Assembly: GCA_963854835.1 (NCBI GenBank)
Contig: OY978526.1
Coordinates: forward strand, 24,520,334-24,584,333
Direction of reading: 5' to 3'
Length of the DNA stretch: 64,000 nt
Source of the DNA: Megamerina dolium
Taxonomy: Eukaryota; Arthropoda; Insecta; Diptera; Megamerinidae
Position 1 is the first letter of the stretch, and each line of letters starts with the position of its first letter. Shown in pieces: positions 48,561 through 61,084 of the stretch. The notes below the pieces were generated by a model. The model ran no database searches. It had not been told where the DNA came from and worked only from the letters and a program-made list of their open reading frames with translations. A program made the position numbers and the translations under genes.

Positions 48561-48564
48561 ATGA

Positions 48565-49275
48565 TCGTCATCATCATCATATAGGGCCATTACAATCCAT
48601 TATCGAGTTACGGCCTACAGCAACAGCTCTCTTCAGGCGTCTCTACTTTGTGCGCGCCTTCTCACATCAGTTACACCAAGCGGAGACAGGTTTTCCATGA
48701 CCTGGTCCTTCCATCGGAGGCATGGCCTTCCTCTCTGTCGTCGTCCAGTGGCTTCTGTTTCAAACACCTTTTTCGCCGGAGCTTCTTCATCCATACGTAC
48801 AATATGGCCTAGCCACCGCAGACGTTGAATAGTGATGCGATGGACTATGTCAATGCCAGCGTAGAGCTCGTACAGTTTGTGGTTCATTCGAATACGATAG
48901 TCGTCACCGACGCGAACAGGACCGAAGATTTTGTAAAGAATTTTTCTGTCGAACATCCCCAAGCGTGGCTGCATCAGTCTACGACAAAACCCATGCTTTT
49001 GCGCCATAGAGCCGCATGGGTATGATGACCGTCTTGTAGAGTGTCAGTTTTGTCGGACGAGAGATGGCTCTACTCGTCATTTGCTTACTGACCCCGCAGT
49101 AACACCTATTAGCAAGAGTGCGTCTTCACTTTATCTTCGGGTTGACATCATTTTCGGTGTTAACGGCGGTGCCAAGGTAAGAAAATTCCTTCACAGATTT
49201 AAATGTTGTCCGCAGCAACGTGGGATCCTAGACGCCGCGTCTCCCTGTTCGTGGACAGCATATACTTCGTAAATA
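48565..49275 (-). pseudogene. Non-LTR reverse transcriptase C-terminal relic with (ATG)n tail
   Basis: On the minus strand the remains read FTYLGTAVNTENDVNPKIK, RTLANRCYCGVSKQMTSRAI, SRPTKLTLYKTVIIPMRLYG and AKAW, then without interruption IFGPVRVGDDYRIRMNHKLY, HRITIQRLRWLGHIVRMDEE, APAKKVFETEATGRRQRGRP and CLRWKDQVMENLSPLGVTDV. This is the LTLYxxxIxPxxLYG to LRWLGHVxRM and GRRxRGRPxxRWxD module of endonuclease-type LINEs. The last 124 codons (49007 to 48633) are still open. An (ATG)n run at about 48567-48581 is the likely 3' tail. It differs from the relic at 44.2 kb and represents another family or subfamily. Confidence 0.8.
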
Positions 49276-49279
49276 TGAA

Positions 49280-49765
49280 ATCGTTCGCAAAATAGATAAT
49301 TGGATATTTATATACTGGCCCATCTACTGCCTTATTTTTGAATCATAGATTATTTTGACTCTGACAGCTCCTTCCCGATCGAAATATTGTTTCCATTTGT
49401 GCCGGAAAGATTTTTGATTTGTGAAATGGCGTTGAAATTCGTTGCTTCTCGGAAAATCCATAAACGATGCGGTCTTCTAAGGCCAATATTGACGAAGTCA
49501 TTCCTTAGATAGAGTCGAATTCTTTAAAACTGCCGCCATTTGAATAAAATCGTGTTCCCGAAATGATGGGAATATCCCGAAAAATAATGATATTTTGTGC
49601 ATTCTAAATTATTTTGGAAAATAAACTTGTATTTTGGACCGCCTCCACCTATTGTGTATATTAAAAAAAATTTCCCATAAAAGTTTCTTTAAAATATGTA
49701 GAAGGTAAGAAATCGATTTTTTTTAACCGAGTGTCTGCTAAAAAATTTCGAATATTGTTTCGAAA
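49280..49765. other. Non-coding stretch
   Basis: Moderate GC in 49330-49570 (for example TTTGTGCCGGAAAG, ATGATGGGAATATCCCG) suggests decayed element sequence, but nothing was identified. Confidence 0.4.
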
Positions 49766-49780
49766 TGGGTTTAAAATATA

Positions 49781-50118
49781 AAAAAAATAAATATGCCCCG
49801 AAAATATCTTTGGCCGAGCTTCTCTTCCATTAATGTTGTGCGTGTTAAATTTTTGGACAGTATTAGAAGGGACCTACTTATTTTAGCCGGTTCCGAACGG
49901 CAGAACCCTTGCGACATCACTTTTTCTGAGCACAGAGTTCTTTTAGAAGCTTTTTCATGGCAAATTGTTACTGTCGGAAGAATTGCCAATTGCTTGCCGA
50001 CAGGTGGGTACCGTTCGAAAGAAAAATCTTTTCGATATAAAATTTGTTATGCTTCAGTCGGGGATTGAACCCACGACCTACAGAAGGCCAACACACTAAC
50101 CAACGAGCTACGGCACCC
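49781..50118 (-). mobile_element. tRNA-derived SINE, copy 1, with target duplication
   Basis: The minus strand begins (at 50118) with a tRNA-like head: TAGCTCGTTGGTTAGTG (A box) and GTGGGTTCAATCCCCG (B box), about 35 bp apart as in a tRNA. A body follows that is shared with the copy at 60.6 kb, including AAGTAGGTCCCTTCTAAT and GAGAAGCTCGGCCAA. It ends in an AT-rich tail near 49781. The flanks atgggtttaaaatata (49765-49780) and atgggttaaaaatata (50119-50134) match at all but one position and are probably the target-site duplication. A pol III transcript mobilised by a LINE is expected for this class; the partner LINE is not identified. Confidence 0.85.
50053..50118 (-). other. tRNA-like head of SINE copy 1
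   Basis: It carries the internal pol III promoter boxes and the T-arm-like sequence, but is not a functional tRNA: the acceptor and anticodon stems do not fold cleanly. Confidence 0.75.
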
Positions 50119-51139
50119 ATGGGTTAAAAATATATATATAGCTATATAAATATCGACTAATTATAAGAAAAAAAAAACAGCTTAACGATTTGATGATCAA
50201 ACATATTTGCTACTTTGTCTTTATGGTAGATATTTATTTGTAGATGCCACAAATAACAAAGCTAAATTGACAAATTAAAAATTGTTGCCAAATTAAGATA
50301 ATATTCGTCAACGTCACTAAAGTTTAACAATAAAAAAAAGCAATGTGCAATTTCTTCTTAGTTGCATCTAGTATAGAGTATATTGACGTGCTGCCTATCA
50401 CTCACGATCTGTTATGATCAGTTACGGTAAAAAATAAAATTGTTTTAGTTTTCTTGTTTTTTTTATTTTATTTTTATTATTCAACTCTATTTTTGCTCCT
50501 ACAACAATGATAAATAAATAATAAGTATAATTTATCATATAGTCGTCTGCCTTTAGCTATAATCGTAATTGTAGATCTCCCGCACAACAAATTGTTGTGG
50601 CTATTCACACAAAACGACAAATGATCAATTCATCTCCGTCTTCATTTAGATGTCCGGTGTGTCGTTGTCGACGTCGTTCGTTCGTCCGTCCGTCCAGTCA
50701 TTTGTCCGTCTATAAACATTATCTGTACGTTGAATTGTAAATTGAGACAGTTTTATAAAGTGAGCCAGTCTATGTATATGTATGTAGATACCTACTCGTA
50801 GATATTATTAACAATCAAATGCCAGTTAACAATCATTATTACTGATCATGGTGTTGGTGGTAATGTTTATCGTTTTTGGCACTGTTGGCTTTCTGTTTTT
50901 CTGTTTAACATTTTCATGTACATACATAGTATGTATTTAGCATACATGTTGTGTGATTATATATATATAGGAAATTATGATTATTTGCTAATATTGCCCC
51001 TTGCTCCGTTTCATATTCACCGCCATTTCATTCATTTTACATAATAGAGCTTATTGTTTTCGCCGCTGCTGCTGCTGCTGTTATGTTGCTTAAAGGCAAC
51101 ATAACACGCGTTTGGATTTTTGAATGAGTGCTTTTTAGG

Positions 51140-51142
<3 letters not shown>

Positions 51143-51226
<84 letters not shown>
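51143..51226. repeat. Long (AT)n dinucleotide tract
   Basis: An almost pure AT run of about 84 bp, self-complementary and able to form a cruciform. Assembly length is often unreliable in such tracts. Confidence 0.95.
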
Positions 51227-51229
<3 letters not shown>

Positions 51230-51378
51230 TTCTTTCGGCTTTTATTATAATACATATTATATTTGATTGGATGACAAAGTGAAAGTTTGAACGAAAGAAA
51301 CGACAAATGCTGCAGTGACTGACTGTGAAATATGCTTCGCCATAATATTGTGCTTGTTGTATGAGTATGTGGCCATAT

Positions 51379-51403
51379 GCAGCAGCAGCAGCAGCAGCAG
51401 CAG
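51379..51403. repeat. (GCA)n triplet repeat
   Basis: About eight GCA units. It is read as poly-A or poly-Q on translation, without gene context. Confidence 0.95.
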
Positions 51404-52689
51404 CTGTTTCTTGTCTTTGTTGGTAGACGCGGTGGCTGGCTGACAATAATAATTTGCTTTAGTTTAAGTGAGTTGGAAATTTGTCATTTGAATCTATATT
51501 AGGGTGAAGTGAAATGAAATGTTTTAATCTAATTTTTGTGTGTTATTTGAGACATAAATCTAGGTCATAGGTTTCAACTAAATTTTAAATGAAATTAATA
51601 TTCAAATAATAAATTTTTATTTTGTCCGAATATTTGAAATTTTAGGTTTAGAATCGAATCAACCATTGAATATCCAACGTGCTCGAAATTCGAAATAAAA
51701 CATATTTTAACTCCATCCTAATGTATATAACTATACATAGGTATTGAATCGTTTACATTATTATGGCGTCAATACCATTTGTTGTTATATTTTATTTTAT
51801 CAGTTGTTGTTGTTGTTGTTGCTATTATTATCATTATTATATGCGGCGACTTGTATAACCTCTTATTCCAATTTTGGTTTGTGGTTAAAAAAATACAATT
51901 CGTATTCATTGTATTCAATTGAAATGAGGTTGAACTGAGCTGAGTAGCAAAACTCTATATGAAATTGATATAAAATTATATTACAGAAAATACTTACTAG
52001 AATGATTGATGTAAATATTATTACATAATATTATGATATTATCATATTTCATGAGTTTCTGTTTCTTTTTGTGGCATTATTTAGTGGCACTTCAATATGA
52101 AGTGTTGTAATTACATCTGTAATCATTTTTTTTTTTCAAATCATATTTATTATTAACAAAAACAATCATATAAAATTGTTTAGAGTATTCAAACTATACA
52201 CAAGCGATTTTATTTTTAATAAATATTTATTACAATTCATGAATTACCTTATGATTCCTATGAACATGCAATTTAGTTTCGTTCTGTGCTTCAAGGGGCT
52301 TCTTTGTTCAATACTACTTATTGTGAGTACTTTGAGTCCGATGTGATGGGTATGATGTAAAACGAAGTAGTTGTTTTGGTATTTGATTTTATTTGTTATG
52401 CTCTTTTTTTGCTTAGTTTATATAAAATACAATTTAAATGAAGGCTTTAGTGAATGTTCTACTTCAAATGAATTGAGGAAAGACAGAAGGTTAGCATTGA
52501 AATGGTACTTGCTGTACAGCTACTTATTGATTTTTTTTTTCAAGTAAAAATATACTAAAAAATTGCTAAGAACTTAACTTTGCTTAATGCCGAAGCTTAG
52601 AGACTACAATGTGACAGATAGACAGATATATAGTACATTCGAAAAATACATATTTTTCTACTGAAGGTAAGTTTAGTTTTCATCCCATA

Positions 52690-53860
52690 ATTATAAGTTT
52701 AAAATATGTTTGAACGCTGCCAAAAATAATCACATTTGGAGAGTTTCAGTCATATAGCTTTATACGTTCGTGCACAAAATCTAGAAATATACGGTCGAGA
52801 GCAAACTTTTGTTTGAGAGGTAGGCGTAGTTATGATCTGACTGGCATCCTTTTTCAAAGACATTTATTCATGAGCAAAATTAATCATATGTACCAAGTTT
52901 CTGCTCCATAGCTTTTTATTTTCGTGTACAAATTGTGTACAAACATATATATGGAAACATACTTTTGTACGGGAGATATGCGTGGTTTTGCTCTGATTTT
53001 GACTATGCTCAAACTTGTTGTTTGGTTAATAAATATAATTGAATGTACTGAGTTTCAGCTGGATAACTAAATGTGTTTTTATACATAAAGTATGAAAATA
53101 TATATTTTAGTAATACTTTTGTATGGGAGGTATATGTGATTTTCATTCGATTACGCCCATTTTTGTAATCAAATACACTTTAGTAAATATAATTATACGT
53201 GCCAAATTTCAATTTGATAGCTTTACATTTTTGTGCAAAAAATTTAAAAAAATGCGCACAGATGCATACTTTTTTATGGGAGGTAGGTGTCATTTTAATC
53301 GAATTTCGCTCATTCTTAAAATAGGCTATTAATTAGTAAATACTATTGTATGTACCGAGTTACAGTAGGATAGGTCGGATTTATTTGGGGAAAAAGTATG
53401 AAAACCAACATTTAGAAGCATGATTTTGTATGGCAGGTAGTCGTGGATTTCATGTGATTATGCCCATTTTCGGATTTGGTGATACATTAGTAAATATAAA
53501 CATATTTACTGAATATCAATTCAATAGCTTTCCATTTTTGTACAGAGAGTGTGAAAACATATATGTGACAATATGATTTTGTATGGCAGGTAGGCGTAAA
53601 TTTCTTTCGATAAGGCCTATTTTTGGACTTGGTCATTCATTATTAAATGTAATCGTATGTAATGAGTTTCAACTCGATAGCTTCATTTTAATTTTGTAAG
53701 CAAAGTATGAAAACATGATTTTGTATGGGAGATAGTCGTAATTTTCATCCTATTTTGTCCATTTACAAAATTTTGCGTTCGCTGGCAAAAATAGTCTTTT
53801 ATACCAATTTTCAGCTCGATTGCTCAATAACTACGGCAGTTATTGTGCCAGCAAACTGAC
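52690..53860 (-). repeat. Family A tandem array, minus orientation, 7 or so units
   Basis: The block CGATTACGCCCATTTT with decayed variants recurs at about 53148, 53299, 53456, 53611 and 53753, spaced about 142-157 bp, with further decayed units upstream to about 52690. Each is preceded by TTTTGTATGGGAGGTA-type sequence and followed by AGTAAATATAATYRTATGTA and GTTTCARCTYGATAGCTTT. Frames through it are artefacts. Confidence 0.8.
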
Positions 53861-53864
53861 AGGT

Positions 53865-55730
53865 AAAGAGACAGGCAAGCCCCCAATTGACTCAAATCGT
53901 GATTCTAATCATATCATATCATAATCATATTTGTACCTTTTCTTTATGGGTGTTACAAACGAAAACACACACTCAATATATGTACCCTTGACTCTTTGAG
54001 TGTAGCGTCTAATTTTGCGGGCTCTAACAAAGTGAGTGCTCTTGATGTCTACAAATATTATTAATAATTATAGAATAATTATTAATTTACGATTTTCGGA
54101 CATAACTTATAAATATATTGTATGACATAAAAAATATTTGAAGATTTCATTCTCAGTTAAAATAATTTAGAATTAAACAATGGCACAATTGAACATATTG
54201 AACACAATCTATAGAAGGTTTAAATGAAAAAATGTTCAGGAGGTGGGAAAAAACTATCTGCTTAAATATGAATGCAATATTTTTTATGAAGTTAATGCTT
54301 TATTTTGTAGAAAATAATCATACAAAATCGTAAATTTTGTAGTAAGTCAATGTTCCATATAAAAACATATATATTTGCTCATCATAAATAGTGGTAATAT
54401 AGTAAGTAGTAGTTTAATGAATAAATAATAATTTATATGATATAATAACATATTAATTACTAACGTATTAATCATTATAAATATTATAAATGACAACTGT
54501 ATTAAATCAAGAAATCTATATTTGTACATATACATTATATATAAAACATATTTAATGACAAGTGATTTCGAAATGTTGTCATCCGTGATGCATATGTATT
54601 GTATGTATAATTTATACTCATAGTATTGGCAGGAGCAACAAGAATAACAATAATAAAATAATATCATAGTAAAAGCATAAAAGTGAAACCGGATGTTTAA
54701 ACTATAAATAATAACAAAAAGAGCAATCACACTTATATAAATCCATATGTACATACGTCTGCATAAGTACCATATCCAACTATAATTATTGAGTGTGTAC
54801 AACATGTACCTACTATTTCTGCTGTATAGTCTTTTGTAAAAGTGCATTGAACGATGAAAAACGTAAAAAAGAAAATAAAAATTAAAAAATGTAAATACGA
54901 GCATATGGAACATGATAAAAAACAAAAACTAAAATTTAGAAAATTAAGGGCGTAACGTTGACTGACCAAATTGTCTAGTATACATGCATAGTACACGCAT
55001 ACCTATACAATTGCAAGTGAATGAATAAGCAGCCCTTTTGCATGTTATTATGTCCACTCCACACCCATATTTGTAAAAAGTATGGGAACGAGCAATAAAT
55101 GAGAGTGTTGTTAGACTTGTGCACTTGTTTACGTATGCGTGTGTGTCTATGGAGTCGTCTATTTTTTTTTTTTTTTTTTTTTTTTTACAAAATACATACT
55201 CAAAAAGAAGAACAGCAGCTATAAACTGCAAATGGGAGCACTACATATTTGATTTTTGCAATGTATTTCTGTATAACATTTTCATAATGATATGCTGAAT
55301 GAATGAATGAATGAGACATTCATTTAGACGCTAAATTCGGGAAGTGAAGCATAAATACAAAAATGTGTTTTGAATTATATGCTTTATAAAGTTATTTAGT
55401 TCAAAGTTATGTGCATGATCAGTTCACAAAAAGTATAAAATAAATAAAAAATAAAAGTATAAAATAAATATAAATGTGTAAGATTTTTAAATATTTCTAA
55501 ATTTGGAGATGCTTGGAGATTCGACAAGTGACAATAACCTATATTTAATTGGTCTTTCAAAATTGTATATTTTTTTTTAACTTGTTGTTCTGTAATAAAT
55601 AGTTTTTACTACTACCCTTTAGAAAGAAAATGATTTTAAATCAATTAAAATGTCATATTTATTTCATGTTTTAGTGACATTGAAGGCTAGAACTACTATT
55701 GGGAAAACTTCACCAAAATTTTTAGAAGAG
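53865..55730. other. AT-rich non-coding stretch
   Basis: No gene recognised. A minus-strand open frame of 192 codons (54347-54925) is made almost entirely of F, Y, I, M and L and has no recognisable domain. A 27-base poly-T tract lies at about 55160-55186, and a GAAT tetranucleotide run at about 55297-55311. Confidence 0.5.
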
Positions 55731-55734
55731 AATG

Positions 55735-56520
55735 CGTCTAGAGGTTTAAAATGCAAGGCTGATCCTGATTAATATTTTTTTGATATACACTTACCCCCTT
55801 CTTCCTTTATGGGACTATTCCGCTCCTAGAGGGGTAAAGTTAATGACCAACTACCATTCATTTTTTATTCCAACATTTCCTTGGAACATATTTACCCGTT
55901 ATCTCCATCCTTTATGGGATGTTCCTTACAAAATGAATCCAAAAACAATTGAAACAGCTTTTCAATAGTCATACCAAAAGGGGTTGAATACAATATGTGA
56001 CCGACACACAGACATTTTTCCTCCCCAACATGTTTTTGAAATTTACTTACTCTCTAACTCCAGCCCTTACGAGGGCTACAAAATCTAAATTATCCTTTAG
56101 TTAGATGACACCGGTCCTAGGGCGCCCCTACAGTGGTAAATTATATCAATTTTTTACCCCAACATTTCCCACAAATATACTTATCTCCTATTTCCACCCG
56201 ATATGTGTGCTCGCTTACAAAATTAACCTAAAATACATGAAAACCAGCAAATATTGCCATAGCTGCATAGTGACCGCTTCTAAAGAGGGAAATGTTAGAC
56301 AGAATCCATTTAAGTTTTCTTTCTCATCATTTTACCAAAACATATTTACACCCTATCTACTTTTAGGGGACTCCCATATTTAATTGATGTTTTCATAAAA
56401 AGCGCTTACTGGAGCATGCTCACTTCGTATCGTCCCTCTTTTGGGGCGAATCCCCTACATAATTGATGTTTTTATAAAATTGGCTCACACAGCTTCTTCA
56501 ATACCTCTACAGCGATCAAA
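55735..56520 (+). repeat. Family C tandem array, about 5 degenerate units
   Basis: Blocks of the type CTACCATTCATTTTTTATTC, CAACATTTCCTTGGAACATA, TTTACCCGTTATCTCCATCC and TTTATGGGA-x-TTCCTTACAAAATG recur at about 55856, 56008, 56145 and 56310 (spacing about 137-165 bp). The block order is as in the arrays at 3.7 and 62.9 kb. Confidence 0.75.
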
Positions 56521-56719
56521 TAAATATATCACTGAGCAGCTTGAATTTAATTTTTATTCTCTTCTTTAATTCAATTCTAAAAAGAAATAATTTTATTTGA
56601 AAACAATTGAGCCGTCTTTGAAAAAAGTATCAAAACTTAATTTTTTAATTGAATTAAATTTAATCTCCTTTCAAAGTCGGCTCTATTTTTCTATTTCTCT
56701 TTTTATTTAGGTCATTTAA

Positions 56720-57453
56720 GGGCTTACATCACTGTAGAGCACAAAAAAAAGGCATATTTCGGGAATTTTCGTAGGCCAAACAAAAGGAGATATTCAAATT
56801 CTGTAAAAAGTATTTTTTAATGTCAATCTTGAAGTCCAAAAAAACAATTAAGTTGCGCGATTCAAAAACAAAATGGCGGCTGTGCAGCATTTCCTCGCTG
56901 ATGCCTTTTTTTCACCGCGATGCACGGCCGGAAACCTAGCGCCCGCAATTTTCGATCTGGAACAAAAAACCGAATATTTTTTGATTCCATATTACAATAG
57001 CAAGAGACGCACCTAGGGGTTTTTGGATTAATTGATTTTTCGTAAAATAGCGACCCTTTGAAGAAAAAGTTCGAAATTTCACCTAAAAAATCGTCAAAAA
57101 ATTGTTTATAAATAAAAAAATATGCACAATTTCAAAAAACCCCTACGTACGTCGCTGAAGAAAACGATTTCAAATGTATTGTAAAAATTTTCAAATCAAT
57201 CAGTTAAGATTTGTTCAAGTTATGTTTTCGGCCAGCTCAAAAAAAGTGGTTTCGAGAAAAACGCGTTTAAAGGTTAAAGGTGCTCGGAGAATACCTCAGA
57301 CGTCTTGCGGCAAAACTCGAAATTCAGACACTTAGACATTTTTCCCGCCTTCTATCCTTTAGTTTTTTTTTTTTTTTTTTTTTGATACTATTAATGACTA
57401 AGATAAAATTTTTTTTTTTCCATTTTTTGAAAATTCTACAGTGGTGTAGCCCC
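56720..57453. mobile_element. TTAA-flanked non-autonomous element with 18-bp terminal inverted repeats
   Basis: The left end gggcttacatcactgtag (56720-56737) and right end ctacagtggtgtagcccc (57436-57453) are inverted repeats with 15 of 18 matches. Both ends abut TTAA (56716-56719 and 57454-57457). TTAA duplications are characteristic of piggyBac-type transposons, so this is probably a MITE-like relative. The 734-bp interior is less AT-rich than its surroundings, has no transposase frame, and holds a 20-base poly-T near 57363-57384 and GGCGGCTGTGCAGCATTTCC at 56876. The superfamily assignment is an inference from the target site only. Confidence 0.6.
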
Positions 57454-57479
57454 TTAAATGGACAACAGATATTAGGTGC

Positions 57480-59925
57480 CATTTTTGAACCATCATGTGA
57501 TTATTTCTTCAAAATATTGTATATACAATATATTTTCAACTCAGATAATTATTTAAAATAGCTATTAAGCCAAAATAATTGCAGAAGCAATTGATTTTAT
57601 TGCCTTATTACAATAAAAGGTGTTATAAAAGATACCACAAAATTTATAGACAATATGAAAAGAAACATTACGATACCACGTAATAATTAGTAACTTATTG
57701 ATTGGATATAAATTTTTCATACGGCTGTCAAACTCTTTGGAAAAATTTTGCACACAACCAAGATGGAGTCAAAGGACATTGAGTCACAAACAACAGTCAT
57801 AATAATCATTACATTATGTAGGAAATTGCAAAAAACTTATGATTTTATTAGCTTAATATAAATTTTCAACTTTAGGTGCATATACTCGAATCGGTAGTTA
57901 GTTATATATTCCATATGATCAAGTGTTTATATAGTCGTACATATGTGAAAGCATTAAAATATCATACTTACTACATACATACTACTACCGTGATTGGTGA
58001 AAAAATAAAGAAAATATGAAGGAAAAACTACTAAGAAAAAAAAACCGCTTGCGCAATCGCCATTTTAATTTAATTATTAGTTTTCTAATTAATTATGCAA
58101 TTTTTCGATGCTTTCAGTTTTGCTTCTGGGCATCATTTAAATAGCACAATCACTTATACACGATATATGGTGTATAAGCAATTAAGTACTAAATAGTATT
58201 GCTGTGTGTGTGCATACGATTTATGTGAACTGACTATGTGTAACTAAAATCATATTTCTTTTACTATTTTCATCTAGGTATAGTATAGTATAATATAGAA
58301 AAACATTTCAATTTTTAATTAATTACTATTGTTGTCTATTGTTGTGTATTACTTCATTAATGATTTAGTAAATTTTCACTTTCACTGTTGAAGGAAAAAG
58401 CACAAAAACAAAAGGGCAAATGAGTTTGACTATGATATATGAATATCTATGTATGAACCTACATACAGTTGCATATAATCGTTTACATAAAGTATAGTAC
58501 ATTTGTCCATGACTTGAATAAGAGTGTTTTAGTGTCATCGTTCGTCATAATAACGGCATTTTGAACTAATACGATATACAAGCATATCCTAAGGGGTTTG
58601 TATGTACTACATATTATATATGAAAGAAAGGGTTGGTAGGAATATTATCAAACAAGCAACACATGTCCTAAAACCACTCCTTTATTTTGTTGTTCCACTT
58701 GTTTTCTTTTGTGCTATTGTTGTATTGTTCATTCTACATATGTTTTTGTATATATACTCATTCATATCATCGACAACCATATTGAGATAAGATATGAATG
58801 AGTATTGTGTAACCATTTTAAAAGTGCTTAATTAAATGTGATGTTTGATGTTATTGTTGTTGGTTTTATTTTAATTAATTTGTGTGACGTCGTTGAATAT
58901 GAATTTAGTTAATTAATCTATTGGTTTTAAGCAAAGTCACGCAAACACAGTGGAATAAACAGCGAAATAAACGACCACCAGCAATAAATTTATGTAGTAT
59001 GCTTGTACGATTAAAATACATATGTATGTCACATCATCTAATAGTATTAGCTAAGGAAAGAGATGTTCATTTAATTTTAGTCAATAAATCATATTAAATG
59101 TAAAAGAGGCAGGAGAAAAAAAAAAACACAACAAACACTTTCTTTATCGTTGCTGATGATTTTTTTCTTAGAAAATGAATGAGGTTACAACCGAAAAATG
59201 AGACCAAGTGGAGCATTTAATGCGTACAATCATACGTTGACACTTATGACGGCATCATAAATATATAAAAAATTTATTACTTGTGTTTATTGTTGTTGTT
59301 GTTGTTGTTGTTGTAATAGTTATTGCCTGCCCACATAGTACGTATTACAAAGAATAAATACTTCATTTTAATTGCTGGCTACTGTCTGCTGCATGCTACA
59401 TAGATAAATATATATGAGAATGTGTGTGGGTTCATTAACCTTAATGCTATTTGTGGTATGTAATGTAATGTTGTCTCTTTCAACATCAATTTATTTTTAC
59501 TATGCGTAATAAAAATCAAAAATGACAACAATTATTTCATCGTATGATGTATGTGTATGTACAGTAAGGTGACACTACGCAAAATATTTGAGTTTTTATC
59601 AGTGAAACATTTATTGGAAGTCACTTGTGATTTAAACCGTTGCAAAAAAATCCTCTAATAAACAAGCTTTCTATTAGAAAAATTCATATTTCGAATTATA
59701 TTTTACATAAAATAAAATAAATAATAGAACAATATTAACTACAAAATTTTCTCGCCAATTGCTTTAGAAAATTTGCCGACATACACAATCTAATGAGATT
59801 TTGAAAGGTTTGTTAAAAGCGAATAACTATTAGTAGATATTGAAAATGATTTATATTATTAATTAGAATCCTGATCTGAATGGATTTATCCATGTCAGTC
59901 TATCTTTTTGCATAATAGCTCTAGT
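57480..59925. other. AT-rich non-coding stretch
   Basis: No gene or mobile element recognised. It contains a (GTT)n tract at about 59288-59314 and a poly-A run near 59116-59125. Confidence 0.5.
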
Positions 59926-60283
59926 AATTATCGCGCGATCGATCTGAAAATTGGTACATACGATTATTTTCACCAGTGAACAGATTAATTCGTAAATAGG
60001 CGATATCGGTTAAAAACCACGCCTGCCTCCCGAACAAAAGTATACTGTTGAATGTATGTTTTAAAGCTTTCCGCGCGAAAATATACTGTTTTCCAACTAA
60101 ACTTTGGTACGTGAAGTTAGTTTTACCATATAATTGATATATTACAAAATGGACGTTAGCGAATGAAAACCACACCTACTTCCCATACAAAAGTGTGTTA
60201 TTGAATGTATGTTTTCACACTTGACGCTTGAAAATATAAAGTTATTGAGTTAAAATTTGATATATAAAGTTATTCTGATCACA

Positions 60284-60418
<135 letters not shown>

Positions 60419-60639
60419 AAGATGGGCGTAATTGTATGAATATCACATATATTTCTCATACAAAAATATGTTGTGGAATGTATGTTTTAATATTATTACA
60501 CTCGAAAATATAAACTTATCAAGATGAAACCCATTACTTCAGATAACATTAGCCAAGGAATGGGCGAAATAGGACGAATATCACTCCTACCTCTCTCATA
60601 CAATAAATATATTTTCGATTACATTTTGCTTATGAGTAA

Positions 60640-60937
60640 AAAAAAAATTTATATATATGTGGCACTTAAAGTCCCAAAGGGCTCATTGGCCGAACTTCTC
60701 TTTCATTACTGTTGTGCGCGTTACATTTTGGACAGTATTAGAAGGGACCTACTTATTTTAGCCGGCAGCACTCTTGCGATATCACTTTTTCTGAGCTTTG
60801 TCACAGAGAAGCTTTTCCAATGCAAGTTCTTACTGCCAGAAGAATTGCCAATAGCTTGTTATGCTTCAGCCGGGGATTGAACCCACGACCTATAGATCAG
60901 AAGGCCAACACACTAACCACTGAGCTACGGTACCCAT
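60640..60937 (-). mobile_element. tRNA-derived SINE, copy 2
   Basis: The same element as at 49.8-50.1 kb and in the same orientation. The head (minus strand from about 60936) reads TACCGTAGCTCAGTGGTTAG (A box) and GTGGGTTCAATCCCCGGC (B box). The body shares TAAGTAGGTCCCTTCTAATA, TCAGAAAAAGTGATATCGCA and GAGAAGTTCGGCCAATGAGC with copy 1, apart from about 50 bp missing in the middle. The tail continues into GGGACTTTAAGTGCC and an AT-rich end near 60640. It interrupts a family A array. Possible short target duplication TATGAGTA/TACGAGTA. Confidence 0.85.
60862..60936 (-). other. tRNA-like head of SINE copy 2
   Basis: It preserves canonical A and B boxes better than copy 1 (TAGCTCAGTGG and GGTTCAATCCC). 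Not a functional tRNA gene. Confidence 0.75.
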
Positions 60938-61084
60938 ACGAGTACGAGTATCTAAAGTTATAATACTGAAACCCTTCACATGCGATTATTTTGATCAAAG
61001 TGCGAGTATGTTTCAAAGTGGATGCTATCGGATCAAAATCACGCCTACATTCAACACAAAAGTTGTTTTTTTTTTAAGTATATT

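Larger units (their letters stand above)
50140..52685. other. Non-coding stretch with simple repeats
   Basis: No gene recognised. Contains (CGTC/GTCC)n near 50674-50700, (GCT)n at 51065-51080, the long (AT)n at 51143-51226, (GCA)n at 51379-51403 and (GTT)n at about 51803-51821. AAG|GTAAGT at 52664-52672 is a weaker splice-like motif. Confidence 0.5.

Noticed and set aside
51225..51446. Open frame with an Ala run
   Set aside because: Translation of the (GCA)n tract at 51379-51403.
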